Shown: positions 34,690 to 47,149 of the stretch, piece after piece
How positions within the stretch are numbered: the first letter of the stretch is position 1
How the letters are laid out: each line of letters starts with the position of its first letter
NCBI GenBank assembly: GCA_964036295.1
Contig: OZ038468.1
Span: 15,328,683 to 15,392,682 of the forward strand
DNA length: 64,000 bases
Source: Plumapathes pennacea
Lineage: Eukaryota > Cnidaria > Anthozoa > Antipatharia > Myriopathidae
Direction of reading: 5' to 3'
Position numbers and translations under genes: made by a program
The notes under the pieces: generated by a model
Database searches by the model: none
Told to the model about the DNA's origin: nothing
Seen by the model: the letters and a program-made list of their open reading frames with translations, nothing else

Positions 34690-36425
34690 TCATCATCAGG
34701 TTGATGGAAGGCACACAATGATCATACAGGGGACGAGGGACTTGAGGGGACTTAGAAGAAAAGAGAAAAATGGATGATAATAAGAGAGCCTGGAACAGCA
34801 TGCTGGAGGAATGTCCACAACAGTCTGCAGGAAGTCAGCCCAGAAGAGTCTGTCCGCAACAGTCTGGAGGAAGTCAGCCTGGAACACTCTGCAGCAGCTG
34901 GCTCAGGAGAACATCTGACTATAGTAGGGAGAACAGGAAACATGAGGTAAGAAAACAGTGTAAAATAATAATATTGTAATGGATGAAAATTGAGCATGGG
35001 TACTTACGAAAATAGTATATAATAGGGGATAATTACATTACATATTTTTTGCTGTCTATAATAAAGCACAACATCATTGATAGTGAAAAGATGCTAATTA
35101 GGTGACCTTAAACTTTTTATACACATCATGCTACAGTAATATTTAGAACCTACACATAAACAAGTTTACCAAATAGCTCATCTGAATTGGAAAACAGTTC
35201 CAATATGGCTTTTATGGGAGTACCCCCCCACCGGGTAATGCGGCCTCGTTTTTGAAATACATTGTCCGTTTATTATGACTCAAAATAAATGTATTATAAA
35301 ATGTAACTCTAAATGTAATGGTATGTTTGCTTTAATTCGTTTCTCAGATATACGTTTTATCTCGTCGTTCCGCAGGAAGGAACGGAAGTGAAAACACGGC
35401 AGAAGAAGAAGAAAAAATAACATCTATGTGACTAGGAGAACAAGAAAACAAGAAAACTGGGGGAAAAATATTTATAGAAGATTGAGGATACGAAGAGAAA
35501 AACGAAATGATGCAAACTACTGCTACAAAGCGACCATAAAACAGGGAAGTTGTGCCGCCAGAAAAGTATGTAAAAAGTATTGTGAAAGGCAAAAGGAAAC
35601 AAAATATATGGAGAAAATAAGCTATACCAGTACATAGAAAATCTAAAAACGAAGGGACACGAGTGTGCGACAAGGTAGAAACGAAGGCCAAACAAATTAA
35701 CACGAGGTGTGAGGTGGCAAATGCGTTTTGCATAAGTTACACGAGAAGGAAACTTGAGCGCACACATGGCCTGAGAAGGCGAGTTGGTTACGGGGAGAAA
35801 CAAACAACAACGACAGAACCTAAAACTAACTTACCTGTGAAAGGGGGCTTCGTTTAGGCGTAGAGCCGGACCGGACGCTTTGGGCCGCTTCAGCCGACCT
35901 TCCGTTGCGAGCGAGGTGGATGTCCTAGTCGGGGGGAGTCCGGAGAACGTTTGGGACTCTGGAGGTTTCTTTTCTGCTGGAAATCATTCCGAACTTGGGG
36001 AACTTTGAAAATCTTGTGAAGCAACAGCGAACTCCCGCTCTTCCACCCAAGATGGACGTTTCTTCAGCGAAGTGGTGAAAATTCCCGCCAATCATTACCC
36101 ATGATGCCGTGTTCGGCCTCGTCAGGAGAACGAGGCGACACTCGCTGAGGTTGTAGTTGTACCCAGTCTTCCAAATGCCTGAGGTTGCTGGTCCCCATTC
36201 TCCCAATGCCGTAACTTAGTTATACCCAGTCCCCCAGATTTGTGTTTCTTAGTGGCAGAAATCTGTCTCACACCAGAGCTTATCAAAGTAAACAGAATAA
36301 TACATGGACGCTTGGAGATATGAAATTGATCTTCTTGTATTGAGATGAACACTCAAAGATAAATTCATATCTCTGCATGCCCATGTATTACTATTGATAT
36401 TTCATTGCACACTTTTCCACCATAC
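34690..36425. other. No clear gene
   Basis: Holds a short duplicated block near 34790-34890 ('cagcatgctggaggaatg' type). On the - strand an exon-like stretch ends in CACAG/GTAAGT near 35835, in GC-richer sequence (35850-36120) that may be a promoter region. Confidence 0.35.
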
Positions 36426-37572
36426 CTGTGTAAACATTTTTGTCAACTCTCAAACAATTTCTGCTGCCTCCTATAAGCTTCCACGACAACCTAAGAAAAT
36501 AAAGTAAATTGTTTGCACTCAGTTAGAGAATAATTATGTAAAATAACTACCAGCCATAATATTATTTAATACCTTGGCCTTTCACTATAATTAAATGATG
36601 ACACAGTATCACATTCAAGTTTTTGTAAAATACATGTCAGACTTTTTATCTGACAGACACAAACCTTTAGAATTTTATGATGCTGTACACAGCCAGAAAA
36701 TACTTCTGTTACAAACAACTCATCGCTCTCACCGAGATCCTGCAAACCAATTAAAATTAGAGATAATTTTAATAATGGAGACATCCTTTTAAGGCCATGT
36801 CACACAAAGCAATTTTCCCTGCAACTTGTCTTGCAAAGCTGACGACAGCATTGCAAAGAGACAAGTTGCAAAGTACACGTCACACGGTGCAACAAAACCA
36901 CACATTGTTGCAAAAAGTAGAGACTGCTCAACTTTTCCTGCAGCTAATCTCACAATTTTATGTTGCATTGCAAGTTGCAAAGAGGGAGTGTCACACAAGC
37001 AATTTTTTTCTGCTTTTTGTTTCACAACAGCATTGCACTGCAAGCTTGTTGCAAGATAAATTGCTATGTGTGACATAGCCTTTTCCAATTAGCCACAAAT
37101 TAAGACATTTAATTCATTTTTAACAAACACAAAGAAGAATTAGGATATTACATGGCCGCTCGGATATACACATTTTTCTTCGAGTGTTGATAATATCTCT
37201 CACAAATGAGCACAGCGAACGAGTGAGAGACATTTATTAACACGAAAAGATAAAATTCGTATAATGTTCTGTTTATTATACAGATATCGATGAATTATCC
37301 AGATGAAAATATCAGTTTTTAGAACTGGATAAATCATGGTATTTTGTCAAAAACCATATAAAATTCCACTCCGCTAAACATTTGAACAAATACACTGCGA
37401 CAACAAGAACGACAGGATCCCAAGCGAAAATAGCCTACGTCTCAGACGTGGCTCTGTATAAAATTGGACATTAATCAAACCCTTACGACAGCAAACAATT
37501 CACTTACCTTTTGCTTAGCCAGACAAGCTGCTACATGCTCCTGAACACCATTATTTGTCGGATTAAAAGCGT
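36426..37572 (-). CDS. CFAP99-like N-terminal exons, frame interrupted
   Basis: Three - strand exons: 37572-37508, 36739-36665 and 36490-36426. They read AFNPTNNGVQEHVAACLAKQ, then ELFVTEVFSGCVQHHKILK, then VVVEAY and, in a shifted frame, RNCLRVDKNVYT. This matches my memory of the start of CFAP99, a cilia- and flagella-associated protein (FNP, EVxSGC, LLxVVxxAF, LRxDxN). In the third exon the two halves of the match are in different frames, which points to a 1- or 2-base length change after VVVEAY: either a pseudogene or an assembly error. No further exons recognised nearby. The family call is tentative. Confidence 0.4.
36791..37082. mobile_element. MITE with AAGGCCATGTCACACA ends
   Basis: Inverted ends AAGGCCATGTCACACAAAGC and AAGGCTATGTCACACATAGC (reversed), with a core rich in 'ttgcaagttgcaaag'. 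Lies between two CFAP99-like exons. Confidence 0.75.
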
Positions 37573-37579
37573 CTAAAAT

Positions 37580-39049
37580 GTGCACACAACAACTCAAGAA
37601 CAGGTGTCTATAAAACGAAGACCGAAGACCCAAAAACAAAGACCCCCTTTTTTTTCTGTTGTATCATCACGAAAAGTCACAAAATGTCGTAAAATATAAC
37701 TTATACAACGAAAAGACCATTCAGCGTTGAAATAACTCGACTATGTTAGTCGAGGATCATTTTAAGTGAAGAGTAAGTGTATCTTCAATAAAACCAAGAG
37801 GCATCTCTTCCTTTGGTGGTGATTTAGACAACTGAGGCGAACTAAACTGTGGAAAATGTGATGTGTATAAATTGTATTACGGGTATTTTGACCTCTGTGC
37901 TACTGTGTGGAAATTAATAATGGGTGAGTTGTATATGGGGTTACGGGGGTGATAAACTGGCGAATATGATTGTAATATGAAATTGTGCATGTTAGTGTGT
38001 GATAACATGTTGCAGCGCTAAAATGCGGCTGTGGTAAGGTTGTTGAAATGTAGGGAACGTGGTAAATGGGCAGAAATGTGGAATTGGTGACCTGTGGTGC
38101 GCACGTGCGTTGTGAAACAATGCCGGGAATGGGAGTTACTTTAACAGAGAAAACCGAGCGAAGATCGAAAAGGAAACGGAGGGATCGGCGTGTGTGTAGA
38201 ACATAGTATAAATCAAGAGCACTCCTGCTTTTCGCAGCTCTCTTTTTAGAACAAGTTTGTCGTTTGCTTGAACTCATTCCGAATTCCAACTGTGGCTGCA
38301 AAAGGTTGAATTGGTGTTGAGTGGTGAGTGCAACTGTGAAGGGAAAATAGATGTTGCGAAATTTACCCGAACGAAGCGTTGATGTCCGTAGTTATACACG
38401 GCGGTCTTTTGTGCTGCGTGTTTCAATTATCTACAAGATGCCTGGAAAGTCTCTATGCGAAAGCACTAACTGCGGTGTTTTGACAGATTGCTGACAGATG
38501 AGGCGATTATGTAAACAGGTTTCCGGCTCCCTGGTCAGAATCTTTAAGTGTGTTTTCTCGATGTTTTTAAATCGCGGAAAAGTGTTTCTTTCGGAAACCT
38601 GCATTTCAATGGATTTTAATCGATTGGCTTGAAACTTGGCAAATATGTGAATCAATATCAAAGCTACAAAAAGGTGTCTCCGATTTTATTTCTTTTTTTC
38701 GTTCGGAAGATATGTCCGCTTTTGTCTTGCGCGTAGCTAGAAATATGATCGGCCAACTTTAAAAGTCAATAACTTTGTATATGGACAAGATATCAAAATT
38801 CGGAGTTCCTTGTTTTTTCTTCATTGTGTCAACAGTTGGCTGAAACAATAAATAATCAAATCGGGTAAAATCCGAGTGACATTAGGCTTTTTTAATGAGG
38901 CAAGGTCAAAATTCACTCGGAAGCTGATAACTTTTTTTCTTTAGCAAATTCAAAAAATATAAAGCTTTAACCTAAATCTGTGATTGTTGAGCTTTCAGAA
39001 AATATATACTTTATTATTAGTTAAATGTAACGCTAGCGCGAAAAATGGG
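37580..39049. other. Intergenic, no gene seen
   Basis: Contains a ~140-bp block (37728-37866) shared with 61130-61266 ('cattttaagtgaagagtaag'). Otherwise unremarkable. Confidence 0.5.
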
Positions 39050-40972
39050 TTTAAAGGGGTACTTTGACCAAAATCGGACCATCACTTAAATTCAAATAAA
39101 AACAGTCAAAAACAATCTTTAGCACACCACTAACAATCCTACCAAACCGTTTGCCGAAATTATTTTTGGAAGTGCCACTTTTTGACCTCTGTTTTTCTTG
39201 AGCCGTGAATAAATCGATAATTCCGAGTGGGGATTGGAGAGACCGGCGTGACGTCATCTTACCAACGCAAAGTATCACAACTATAAGGGAAGTATGAAGT
39301 TTTGCAGAAGAGCGCGTGTAATTCTTGATCGAAATCGAAGTAGAATTTGGAATTTTCAAACAAAACTGCACAACATGCCAGGTAGGTGTGTAGTGCAGGG
39401 CTGCGACAGCAAGTCCAACCCGAAAGAGGGCATTTCCCTTTACATTTCGCTCAACAATAAAGCGCTGTGCGCGATGTGGAAGAACGGTTTGTGCTACTTT
39501 ATCGCAAGAACTTCAATCCTGGTGATCGCTTCTCTGTCTGCTCGAAGCATTTCGAAGAGAGCTGTTTTTCAAGGCTCCACCAAGAAGGTTTTCTCCAGCA
39601 GACTGATTCCAGGATCAGTCCCCACAATTTGGAGAGCAACTAAAGATCGAGGCGAAAGTGCAAGAGATCGTCGTAAGTCTTGACGAGGGAATTTTTTCGA
39701 AGTTTGAGCAGTCTAAGAGTCCCAAAATTTGCAAACTGTCATCAAACTGCTTTCTTAGATGTTTCGTTTAGCAGAAATTGCAAGAATTGGACTTTCGTTT
39801 TCATCGCACATCGCACGCTGTGGCGGCGTGACAACTTGTTATGAGTCCATTCGAGTAAATTTGGAGCATTTTTCGGACTGATGCAACTAAAAACCATACT
39901 ATTACAAGCGTTAGTGAATACAAAAAGGCGGTGTTTCAGTGTGATTGTTGTAGCTTAATAAAACGGTCAAGTTAACTAGACGGCGGCTTTTCATATAGAC
40001 ACAACGCCGGGCGGAATCACACAACAGTCGGCATGTCAAATCAACGTAATTGTATTTATTCAAAATAGTGGCATTGTATACGATCTATGAATTTCACTTT
40101 ACATTAAAACCCATGCATTTACTAGATCCTTCAATAATTTGATAGAATCAAAAAGTTCATGTTGATTTTGCAGTAGTTTGTGTGCTACTGACTTCGTAAA
40201 TTTCCGAGTTCTGAAGTGTGTTAAAATTAATAATGATCTTACCAAGTTCCAAAATTTACTTCTCGGCTGAATCTTTTCTTGAATTCGGCTTCTTCTTCGA
40301 CCGTGACTTGCTCGACGTACGCCGCTAGTTCTTCGATGTTTTAATAGATTTGAAATGTTTTGACAGAATCGAAAAGTTCATGTTGATTTTGCAGTACTTT
40401 GAGCGCTACCGTCTTCGTAAATTTCCGAGTTCTCAAGCGACATTAATAATGGTCTTACCACGTTCCAAAATTTACTTCTTGGCTGAATCTTTTCTTGAAT
40501 TCGGCTTCTTGTTCTTCTTCGACTGTGACTTGCTCGACGCACACCGCTAGTTCTTCTTCCGTGGCAGCTGCTTCAAAGACTGTCGTCGTACGCAAACGTA
40601 CTGCCTTCAACACTTGAATGTACATGTCAAACATCTAATAATGACTCGAGAGTCCATAAAATAGAAGAATTTGAAGAAATTATCAATGAAAGTTCGCTCT
40701 CACTCGAAGACATTTGCAAAGAAATGTGTGTGAAGTCCGTGTCTCGTTGGTAAGATGACGTCAGAGTGGTAAACCGCTGGCCCGAAATATTTATTCACGG
40801 CCAACATGGCGGACAGGCGTTTTAGCCTCCTTTGAATTAATATATCTCGGGAGTCTTACATCTGAAAAAAAAGTTTTTGGGACATTTTGCTATTCATAGC
40901 ATACACTTTCATTTAAAGTGGTTAAAATAGTATTTCAAAGTGGTCCGATTTTGGTCAAAGTACCCCTTTAAA
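39050..40972. mobile_element. DNA transposon with 32-bp TIRs and THAP finger remnant
   Basis: Perfect 32-bp inverted ends (39050-39081 and 40941-40972; TTTAAAGGGGTACTTTGACC). A + strand frame from the ATG at 39375 starts MPGRCVVQGCDSKSNPKEG, the C-x4-C start of a THAP zinc finger. The matching second half (DRFSVCSKHFEESCF, C-x2-H) is in another frame, so the gene is broken. THAP fingers with long TIRs fit the P-element superfamily. No transposase core was recognised, so the element is probably non-autonomous. The 3' third contains a ~220-bp tandem duplication (40136-40325 and 40364-40560). Confidence 0.7.
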
Positions 40973-41186
40973 CGCATGTCCTTCACGAGGGTATCCTGAT
41001 TGAGTCTCTTTTGTTGTCAAGGGTGACAAGGGGTTTCGCTGGTAACGAGTCATTCACAGATCATCCTTTTTATTTACATTTTGGAGCAATGCTACCTAAC
41101 ACGAACACAGAAAACGGCAAATAGAAAGAAACCATAACAGCGCGAAAATTACCGCTGCTTCAAGGTTGGTTAATTATTAATACAGT

Positions 41187-41320
41187 GGGGCGACCGCTGA
41201 CATAATATAATCAGACTGCGGGAGGGGGTAACCATCCTTACGTGGGAATTCGCTTCCCGAGCCTAGCCGAGCGACCTGGCAGTCTCGTTCGTTGCACGAC
41301 AAAAGAGAAAATATTTGGAA
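41187..41320 (+). promoter_or_regulatory. Upstream block shared with SKA1
   Basis: 41187-41275 is the counterpart of 25905-25980 (reverse) upstream of SKA1. It ends 45 bp before the ATG of the STI1-like gene. Confidence 0.5.
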
Positions 41321-44300
41321 ATGGGAGATCCCAAGCCTGTCTCTGTCAAGGAAATGCCAGTTGAAGAGAATGACGGTAAAGTGAAGGTATTTTTTAAACA
41401 CGTAGCGGTTTTCTTGTTTTAAGCAGATGCCGAAGCACGGAATAAATGCGTTCTGTTTAGATGTGTTAATTTGCAAATACATTGCCATAAAAATTCTCTG
41501 AACCGTCTCAGACGTTCCACCATTGGAGGACATGTCTGATTTGATCCAGCAAGTAAATGAAATCCGTGAGATGAAACATGGGACTTCGTCAGAGATGTCA
41601 ACTTCCTCCAAAATTTGTCCATCTAGAGAGGACCCTCCCAGAACAGTGGCTGAAACGACTGCTGCAATTCCAGTGGTGAGTGGTACTGTACAGCGTAGTG
41701 GGCTTAGAGATAAGACTGGGTTGTGTTGTCAGATTCAAGAAGTTAACATTATAATAATTTACTGGCAGATATAAATGAAAACAGCTTGACGATTATCATT
41801 GTTTACCAACATTTCTTAATTTGGGTTAGAGTAGTCTCCAGAAAGACTGTTGTTGGTGACTGACGTTTCGAATACCTGAGCGGAAATCATCTTCAGACTC
41901 TGAAGATGACTTCCGCTCAGGTAGTCGAAACGTCAGTCACCAACAACAGTCTTTCTGGAGACTACTCTAACCCGGACGATCACAACCAACCTACTGTTCA
42001 CACTCCTGGGTTTAAACCATTTGCCATATTTCTTAATTTGTTATTGTAATTTTGCCAACCGTGAAACTACAGTAAAGAACTCTTTGTTTTAACAGCCAGT
42101 AGATCTCTGGTTGGCACATTAATAACAATAGGTGTTGTCAGCATGATTATCCCTATTACCATAACCATAATATTGTTGATAATTTTATATAGTGTTGTCA
42201 AAAACAATGTTTCCTTTTTAGACCAGTACATCTTCTGCATCTGCAAAATCAAAAACCTTTGGTGGATTCAAGAAGGGGTTTCTGTTTTCATCCAAACCAA
42301 CCTCTGCAAAGTCTGTGAAACCCAATTCACCTGTTAATGCAAAACAAGCTGAAATCCCACTTATAAAACCGAAAGACCCACAGGCAATACAGAAATCCAG
42401 AGAAATCCCAGAGGTACAGGAAGCCATGAAAGCAAGCATGCCCCTCTTGAATAATCAAGGTAAAATATCAGGCTGCTCAAACTAAAAGTTTAATTTAATT
42501 TAATTTAATTTAATTTAATTTGATTTGATTTAAATTTTTTTTTTGGACGTTCACTGTATCTGTTCTCGGAACAAATAATATCCTCGGAAAATTGTTCATG
42601 CATATTTCCTCACCAAAAGCACTTATTCAGACCTTTATATTATGTACTGTACAGTATATAGTTTTACATGTATCTTAGGCATGAATTTGGCTAAATGGGA
42701 AATTAGATAGGGTTGATTAATTATCAAGTTATAAAAAATATTATTCATATCGTACAGTACTTTTAAAATGTATATTATTAACTTCCTGTCTGAGTTGTCC
42801 CATACATGTTGCACGTTTAAGAACTAATTTGTTTGCATTTGTGTTTGTTTAGACTGGATAACAGATGACCTTCTGAAGAAGATCCAACAGAACCCAGCAC
42901 TGACAAAACAACTTATGGATCCCAGGATGACACAGGCACTGGCTCGAATGCAGCATGATCCCAAAGCAGCATGGGATATGCTCGACGGAGACCCTGAAAT
43001 GCAGAAAATTCTGAGAGAGTTCAGTGGGATTTTGGGAGAGCATTTCACCAAATTGGGAGATAAAGACATGAAGGAAAAGAAGGTAACAGTGTATAAAAAA
43101 GTATAGATGTCGTTGAACCATATAATTTATTTAAACTAGGACCATGTGTGATATTAGATACAGGGGGGGAGCACTTGAAGAATTTTTATATGGGGAGGTT
43201 CTGTCTAGGCTTTCAACCCTTTCTACCATTCTGGGGATGAAATAGTGACCCTTTTATATCTAACCTCTAGTAAAGATTTTCCACTTTTTTATGCCTTATT
43301 CGAATGGGCAGACAAACTGCATGCAACTGACTCCCCAACACGACTTTGTGAAGGTCTCAGTCGAGGGACAAATTTTAGAATCCCCCTCACCCTCATACCA
43401 GGATTACTGTAGATACTATTAACAGCACCAGAGGACATTCATCACTTTCTTCTGGTTCAAAATGTTAACCATTGAAAAAAAAAAAGCATTTTATATACAA
43501 TTTTAATGTAACATGGGTAATTATGTATAACATCATAAAGTTACACAACAGACTGTTGGCTGAAGTTTGTTTAAAGTGAATGTTGGCCAATTATGCACTA
43601 CCCGTCAACATCTAAGCCTCATGCTAAAACTAATTAATAAATATATAACGCGTCACCGTGTAATATAGCCTCATCTAAACACACGGAAAGTTGGGAGAAC
43701 ACGAGAGTAGCGTAAGGAAACCATGAGGCCGCCGAGTGGTTTCCGGCACTACTCGAGAGTTCTCCCAACTTCCCAAGTGTTTAGATGAGGCTATATCACA
43801 CGGGAACATGTTATATGTTTCTTTTATAAAATAATTAGTCAAGTAAAAAGCATCACGTATTGCATCAGCGTGTAATATACTCTCATGTAACATGGTTATT
43901 TAGCCAATCAGGGCGCGCATAGTATCATAGTTATTTTATAATATAAAAATCTAATTTTGATATATATTTTTTGTTTTACTGGTACAGACTAAAATTGTGT
44001 TATCTGAGGGACTTGGCATCTCCATTATACTGATAGCAATGTGCTGTTATTGTTGCTCTTAATTTTCCAAGGAATTACCAAGGACACAGAGTGAAGGTAT
44101 TGGCTTGGTGGAGAGATCAACCAGCAAAGCAAGAGACACAATGGCAACTTCTCCGGCACCTTCACCAGAGGACGAGGAAAGAATGAGGCAGATTCTTGGG
44201 GATCCACAAACTGTAGAGATCCTGGCAGACCCGAAAATACAACAGCTGATTGCTGACCTCAGGAGCAACCCAACAGCAGTTCAGGAGTAAGTCAATCATG

Positions 44301-44913
44301 TTTAATAGAGCTGTTTTTGGATGACTGTCGAAAGTAATCGTGTGATTGCTTTGGTTTTGCGTTTGCTACGCTTTCCGATTGGTCCACACAACTTTGGCAG
44401 CATTCTCAACCAATCAGGAACAAAACCAAAACCAAAACCAAACACTTCTCACGCAAGCGATGGCGTGTACTCGCATTGCTGATTGGAAAGTAAAACCAAA
44501 CGCAAGACCAAACGTGAATTACTTTGGCTTCTGATTGGCTGAAATGTTTTCTCTCAGTCTCTGTGATTGGCCTGTGTGATTACTTTGGTTTTGGTTTTCG
44601 ACAGTCATCCGAAAACGGCTCTAACCTCCTGAAAGCAAAATACCCCAGCTAATTCTCCCAGCTTTGCCCTGATCTAACTGTAAAAGTAGTGTTAGGAGAA
44701 TATTGATGGTCTGACCAGCTTGAACCCAAGCAAGAGATCCCTTAATTCTTCCAACCTGCCCTGAACAATATTGTGTGAGTATAGTGTTTTATTATTAATA
44801 ATATTGTTATTGTAAATTATTTTCTTGTCCGCAGAACAATGAAAACTGCCTCGACAGAGATGCGCTCCAAGATCAGAAGATTGGTCGATGTTGGCTTATT
44901 AGCTTTTGCATGA
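41321..44913 (+). CDS. STI1/HOP DP-repeat protein, complete
   Basis: Six exons: 41321-41375, 41512-41675, 42222-42459, 42853-43082, 44072-44286 and 44835-44913. They total 981 nt, or 326 aa, with agreeing phases. The N-terminal part is hydrophilic (DDVPPLEDMSDLI, then KTFGGFKKGFLFSSKP). Exon 4 holds a first DP-like repeat (DPRMTQALARMQHDPKAAW), and exons 5-6 a second (ILGDPQTVEILADPKIQQL) ending KIRRLVDVGLLAFA. That ending closely follows the end of human STIP1/HOP (KIQKLMDVGLIAIR). STI1/DP domains bind clients or co-chaperones in the Hsp70-Hsp90 system. No TPR motifs are seen, so it is not HOP itself. An AATAAA signal follows at about 45068. Introns carry three hairpin or MITE elements. Confidence 0.75.
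41823..41973. mobile_element. Near-perfect 151-bp palindrome
   Basis: Two ~74-bp arms (GGGTTAGAGTAGTCTCCAGA and reverse complement at the outer ends) around 'ctc', with about two mismatches. In intron 2 of the STI1-like gene. Confidence 0.85.
42485..42540. repeat. (TTTAA)n tract
   Basis: Pentanucleotide run followed by oligo-T, in intron 3 of the STI1-like gene. Confidence 0.85.
43645..43812. mobile_element. Foldback element
   Basis: Arms TATAGCCTCATCTAAACAC and reverse complement, then 'gttgggagaac' inverted further in. Intron 4 of the STI1-like gene. Confidence 0.75.
44308..44621. mobile_element. TA-flanked MITE, intact copy
   Basis: TA-GAGCTGTTTTTGGATGACTG at the left and its near reverse complement then TA at the right. 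Same family as the broken copy at 30599. In the last intron of the STI1-like gene. Confidence 0.75.
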
Positions 44914-46100
44914 CATAGTCCTTATTTGTTACTGAAACTTAAAAATACAAAAATTCTGTACAGTGGTTGCCTCCAAGAAAGTTGAAATGCAAAGCAGCAA
45001 TGCCGCTGTATAAAGCTCAGCTCTCTTTTGAGCAGACTTTGTATTTCCTTTCAAAAATCTCCACACAATAAAATCAGTTTTCAATTGAATATGCAGGAGC
45101 CAACCTTCTCTTCCTCCTTCTTTTTAGCTTGTTCCAAGCTCTTATCAAGCTCTATTCATTCATTCATTCATTCTTGTGATAGACACTGCGGCAAAACACA
45201 CTGTGCATGCGCGGCCGTACGGCTTCCCGCCAAAATGCGCGGCTGGCATCCCACTCAACGCCTTTATTATTTTCTAAAGTTTAACTTCCGGTGGGTTTGT
45301 TTAAAAACTTAAGGCGCAAAAACCAAACTTAAGTACCAAAAACTCATAATTTGAGGTTTATTAATTTTTTAATCTCTGACCTTTTACACCACCAACTTTG
45401 GTGCTTGCACCAAAGGTGAAACTTATAAACAAAGTTCGTGCTGTTCGAGGGAGAAGGGGTCAAAAAGAGGGAAATGATTTTCCAGAGGTATATGAAAAGA
45501 GTGGCTGTATTTCAAACAGTTTGAAAGCCGGGGCGGAACCTCCCCGTATAAAAATACTTCTTGAAGTGGCACGTTACTGCTTGACCAAAAAATAAATCAA
45601 AAAATCGCAAAAAATATAATAGAACTGAAATTTACGGTATGAGGTTTTTAGAAATTGTCCAATTTTTAATCCTGTTTTTGTTCAACCCAAGTGTTTGCAC
45701 ACCTGCTTTCGGTCTGGGAGTTGAACATGCTACGATATGAATTGCACGTGCAGCGTGCAACGTAATTAGCAATCTATATACCGGATGGTTTATGCAAAAA
45801 AACAAAAAAAAAAAAACAAAGAAAAACCGCTCTTATCGTCGAACAGATTTGTTCTATTCGACAAATTAAAGTTTCGGAATTTCTAACAGGGTTTTTTGAT
45901 CGAATATAGTGCGCTCCAAAAATTTCCGATGCTCTCTCTAAATAGATTGGTTTGCATTCCCATGTGTTTGAAATGGCTGGAACGCAGAACCGGCCAATCA
46001 CAAAACCCGTCAAACACGTGCATGGCAAGCGTTTTACACATCAGTGAAATTCTTAAATACGACCGGCCGTTTCACATGGGTCACCAGAATCTCTAAGCCA
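44914..46100. other. Intergenic, no gene seen
   Basis: 3'UTR of the STI1-like gene, then unremarkable AT-rich sequence. Confidence 0.45.
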
Positions 46101-46109
46101 CTCACTGTG

Positions 46110-46759
46110 AGCTGCTGCTGCTGCTGAGAGAAGACAAGCGAAGCAAGGCAACGAAGACGAGGAACGCAACTTTCAACGTGTGTTCACTTCAGTCAAGTTT
46201 CTGCAGCAAGAGCTGCGACAACAGAGTCTTTCTGCACGCGCGGGTGATTCAAATTTGGCGCGAAATATTTTTGGAGAAGACAACAACCAAACTTCAAGGG
46301 CGACGTAAGTTTATCCAGTTTTTATTTGAAGGTCTCTTCCCGTTTTCAAGTTCCCGGTTCAAAATGTGAATTGGCGGAAGATACAAATTCAGCTGCGCGG
46401 GAACTGTTTCTCGACAAGCTTGCAGGATTAGTTTTTTGCGCTGTTTCTGTTGAGCTGTTTAGCTAACTTCAGAGTCGCCACGTGGACCGAAGGTTTTTTT
46501 TCTTTTACACGTGGAAGGTTCGCTAAATGTTCAATGAATGTGTGTTTTGAGAAACGGGCAATTTATGTTTTATTCGCATATAGTTTCGAACTATAACTTT
46601 GTAACATTTTTATTGACCATTTGGTTGCAATGATTTTTAAATATTTGTATTTTTTAATTCCTTTATTTAGCTTGCCACATATTTATCGGTGCAGAAGGGA
46701 ATCTCAGAATTATTCTCCCATGACTAAGCTGGCCAAGATTTTCTTTGAAGAAACTCGAG
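46110..46759 (+). other. Possible first exons of a repeat-rich transcript
   Basis: A GC-richer exon-like stretch ends at GGGCGAC/GTAAGT (46302). A second exon-like stretch after 'ttatttag' (about 46671) runs to ACTCGAG/GTGAGT at about 46759 and contains ATGACTAAGCTGGCC (MTKLAKIFFEETR). It precedes the repeated modules. Coding is doubtful. Confidence 0.3.
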
Positions 46760-47149
46760 GTGAGTGCAGCGGGGTAGCAGTATTTATTCTTCTCCTCATT
46801 TCTTAAATATTTTCCATGTTTTAATGTTTGTTTCCTCCTTCGTCACGGCTTCAAATTCTTTGTTTCATCTTCTCAACCTCGTCGTCTTGTTGCTGCTAGC
46901 GTTGTTTCTCTTCTTTCTCTTGCGTTCTGTAAATGTCTCTCCTTTTTTCCCCCGCTCGTTTTGATATTCGGCTTCGGTGTTTTCTTCGTTTGTCTTTCGT
47001 CTTTCCGTCTTTTGTCTTCGTCGCATTTTCTTCTTTTATGTTTACAGTAAAAAGACCCAGGAAATGCTTATATAACAATTTCTTTTATTCATTTTTCGTC
47101 GGCAGAATTTTCTGTAAACATGCCGTGAAACGAACACCGTACAGCCAGC

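Noticed and set aside
45398-45595. 65-codon basic frame (VRAVRGRRGQKEGNDF)
   Set aside because: No homology recognised and no gene structure around it.
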